This document shows, piece by piece, positions 5,971-6,464 of a stretch of 6,464 nt of DNA. Every line of letters begins with the position of its first letter. Within the stretch, counting starts at the first letter, position 1. Source of the stretch: JBKPFU01 sp046728975 (GTDB taxonomy: Bacteria > Actinomycetota > Thermoleophilia > Gaiellales > Gaiellaceae). The translations under genes were made by a program, and so were the position numbers. Under the pieces are notes generated by a model. It had not been told where the DNA came from. It did no database searches and was given only the letters and a program-made list of their open reading frames with translations. The stretch covers positions 1 to 6,464 of the forward strand of contig JBKPFU010000018.1 in the NCBI GenBank assembly GCA_046728975.1, in the 5' to 3' direction.

Positions 5971-6464
5971 ACCGAACAATTGCCCGGCTCCTCGAAGAAG
6001 GCCGGATCGAGATCGATCCGTACGACGAGTCTCTGCTTCAACCCTCGAGCGTTGACGTCCGCGTCGACCGCTACTTCCGGGTCTTTCACAACGCCCGGTA
6101 CCCGTTCATAGACGTCAAGGAGCCGCAGGACGATCTGACAGAGCTCGTTGAGATCGACGACGAGCGCCCGTTCATCCTCCATCCGGGCGAGTTCGTGCTC
6201 GGCTCCACGCTCGAGCGGATCCGACTCCCGGACGACCTCGTCGCGCGGCTCGAGGGGAAGAGCTCGCTGGGGCGGCTTGGGTTGCTGATCCATTCGACCG
6301 CCGGCTTCATCGACCCCGGCTGGAACGGCCACGTGACGCTCGAGCTCTCGAACGTCGCGAACCTGCCGATCACGATCTACTACGGCATGAAGATCGGGCA
6401 GCTCTCCTTCGTGCAGCTGTCCGAGCCGGCGGAGGTTCCGTACGGCGCGGGCGAGCTCGGCTCG
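5958..6464 (+). CDS. dcd: dCTP deaminase, probably bifunctional (dUMP-forming), 3' partial
   Basis: 169 residues are visible before the window ends; the family is about 190 long, so roughly 20 C-terminal residues are missing. The enzyme is a cytosolic trimer that deaminates dCTP; bifunctional members also hydrolyse the product to dUMP, the precursor of dTMP. Read from GTG 5958, the protein begins MVLSDRTIARLLEEGRI and contains LQPSSVDVR (27-35), HPGEFVLGSTLE (75-86), LEGKSSLGRLG (98-108), HSTAGFIDPGW (112-122) and LELSNVANLPI (128-138). Ser102, Arg106 and Glu129 align with the catalytic Ser111, Arg115 and Glu138 of E. coli Dcd. HSTAGF matches the mycobacterial bifunctional enzyme rather than the HVTAHR of E. 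coli, which supports combined deaminase and dUTPase activity. The start is fixed by homology to the mycobacterial MLLSDR N-terminus. It is transcribed divergently from the glycoside hydrolase gene, with 29 bases between the start codons. Confidence 0.96.
   Translation, partial: MVLSDRTIARLLEEGRIEIDPYDESLLQPSSVDVRVDRYFRVFHNARYPFIDVKEPQDDLTELVEIDDERPFILHPGEFVLGSTLERIRLPDDLVARLEGKSSLGRLGLLIHSTAGFIDPGWNGHVTLELSNVANLPITIYYGMKIGQLSFVQLSEPAEVPYGAGELGS

Noticed and set aside
5029..6111. 360-codon plus-strand open frame opposite the glycoside hydrolase gene and running into dcd
   Set aside because: It has no recognisable domain, and in its last part it conflicts with the clear dcd frame. It is a shadow of GC-rich codon usage.

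Overview
The window is ordinary, densely coded, high-GC chromosome. Six protein-coding genes fill almost all of it, with gaps of only 29 to 85 bases, and I see no RNA gene, mobile element, CRISPR array or phage gene. Extreme GC, frequent GTG starts, a PASTA protein next to a D-Ala-D-Ala ligase, a Hanks-type kinase with a jelly-roll sensor, and a dCTP deaminase closely resembling the mycobacterial bifunctional enzyme point to an actinobacterium. My guess is a deep-branching lineage such as Thermoleophilia (Gaiellales/Solirubrobacterales), but that placement is inference.

Layout. (1) 1-777 (+): C-terminal part of a PASTA-repeat protein, probably a PknB-type kinase whose catalytic half lies upstream. 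It overlaps by ATGA with (2) ddl, 774-1838 (+), D-alanine--D-alanine ligase. (3) An 85-base convergent gap with an imperfect inverted repeat whose arms abut both stop codons. (4) 1924-3339 (-): a complete transmembrane Ser/Thr kinase with a discoidin-like extracellular domain instead of PASTA repeats. (5) 3386-4708 (-): a 4-aminobutyrate (GABA) type class-III aminotransferase. (6) 4768-5928 (-): a membrane-anchored putative glycoside hydrolase (DUF4015-like). (7) 5958-6464 (+, running off the end): dcd, dCTP deaminase, probably bifunctional with dUTPase activity.

Function. The left half concerns the cell envelope: a muropeptide-sensing PASTA protein is translationally coupled to the enzyme that makes the D-Ala-D-Ala end of peptidoglycan precursors, and a second surface-sensing kinase converges on them. 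The secreted-side TIM-barrel hydrolase may also act in the envelope. The aminotransferase (GABA catabolism) and dcd (dUMP supply for dTTP) are housekeeping metabolism.

The most interesting signal is regulatory. All three GTG-started genes (kinase, aminotransferase, dcd) lack a Shine-Dalgarno sequence and carry a TANNNT -10-like hexamer exactly 7 bases before the GTG, the arrangement expected for leaderless mRNAs. The internal operon gene ddl instead has AGGAG plus ATG. In the 29-base dcd/hydrolase gap, the candidate -10 boxes of the two strands overlap, suggesting a compact bidirectional promoter. I found no sign of a wholly new biological system.
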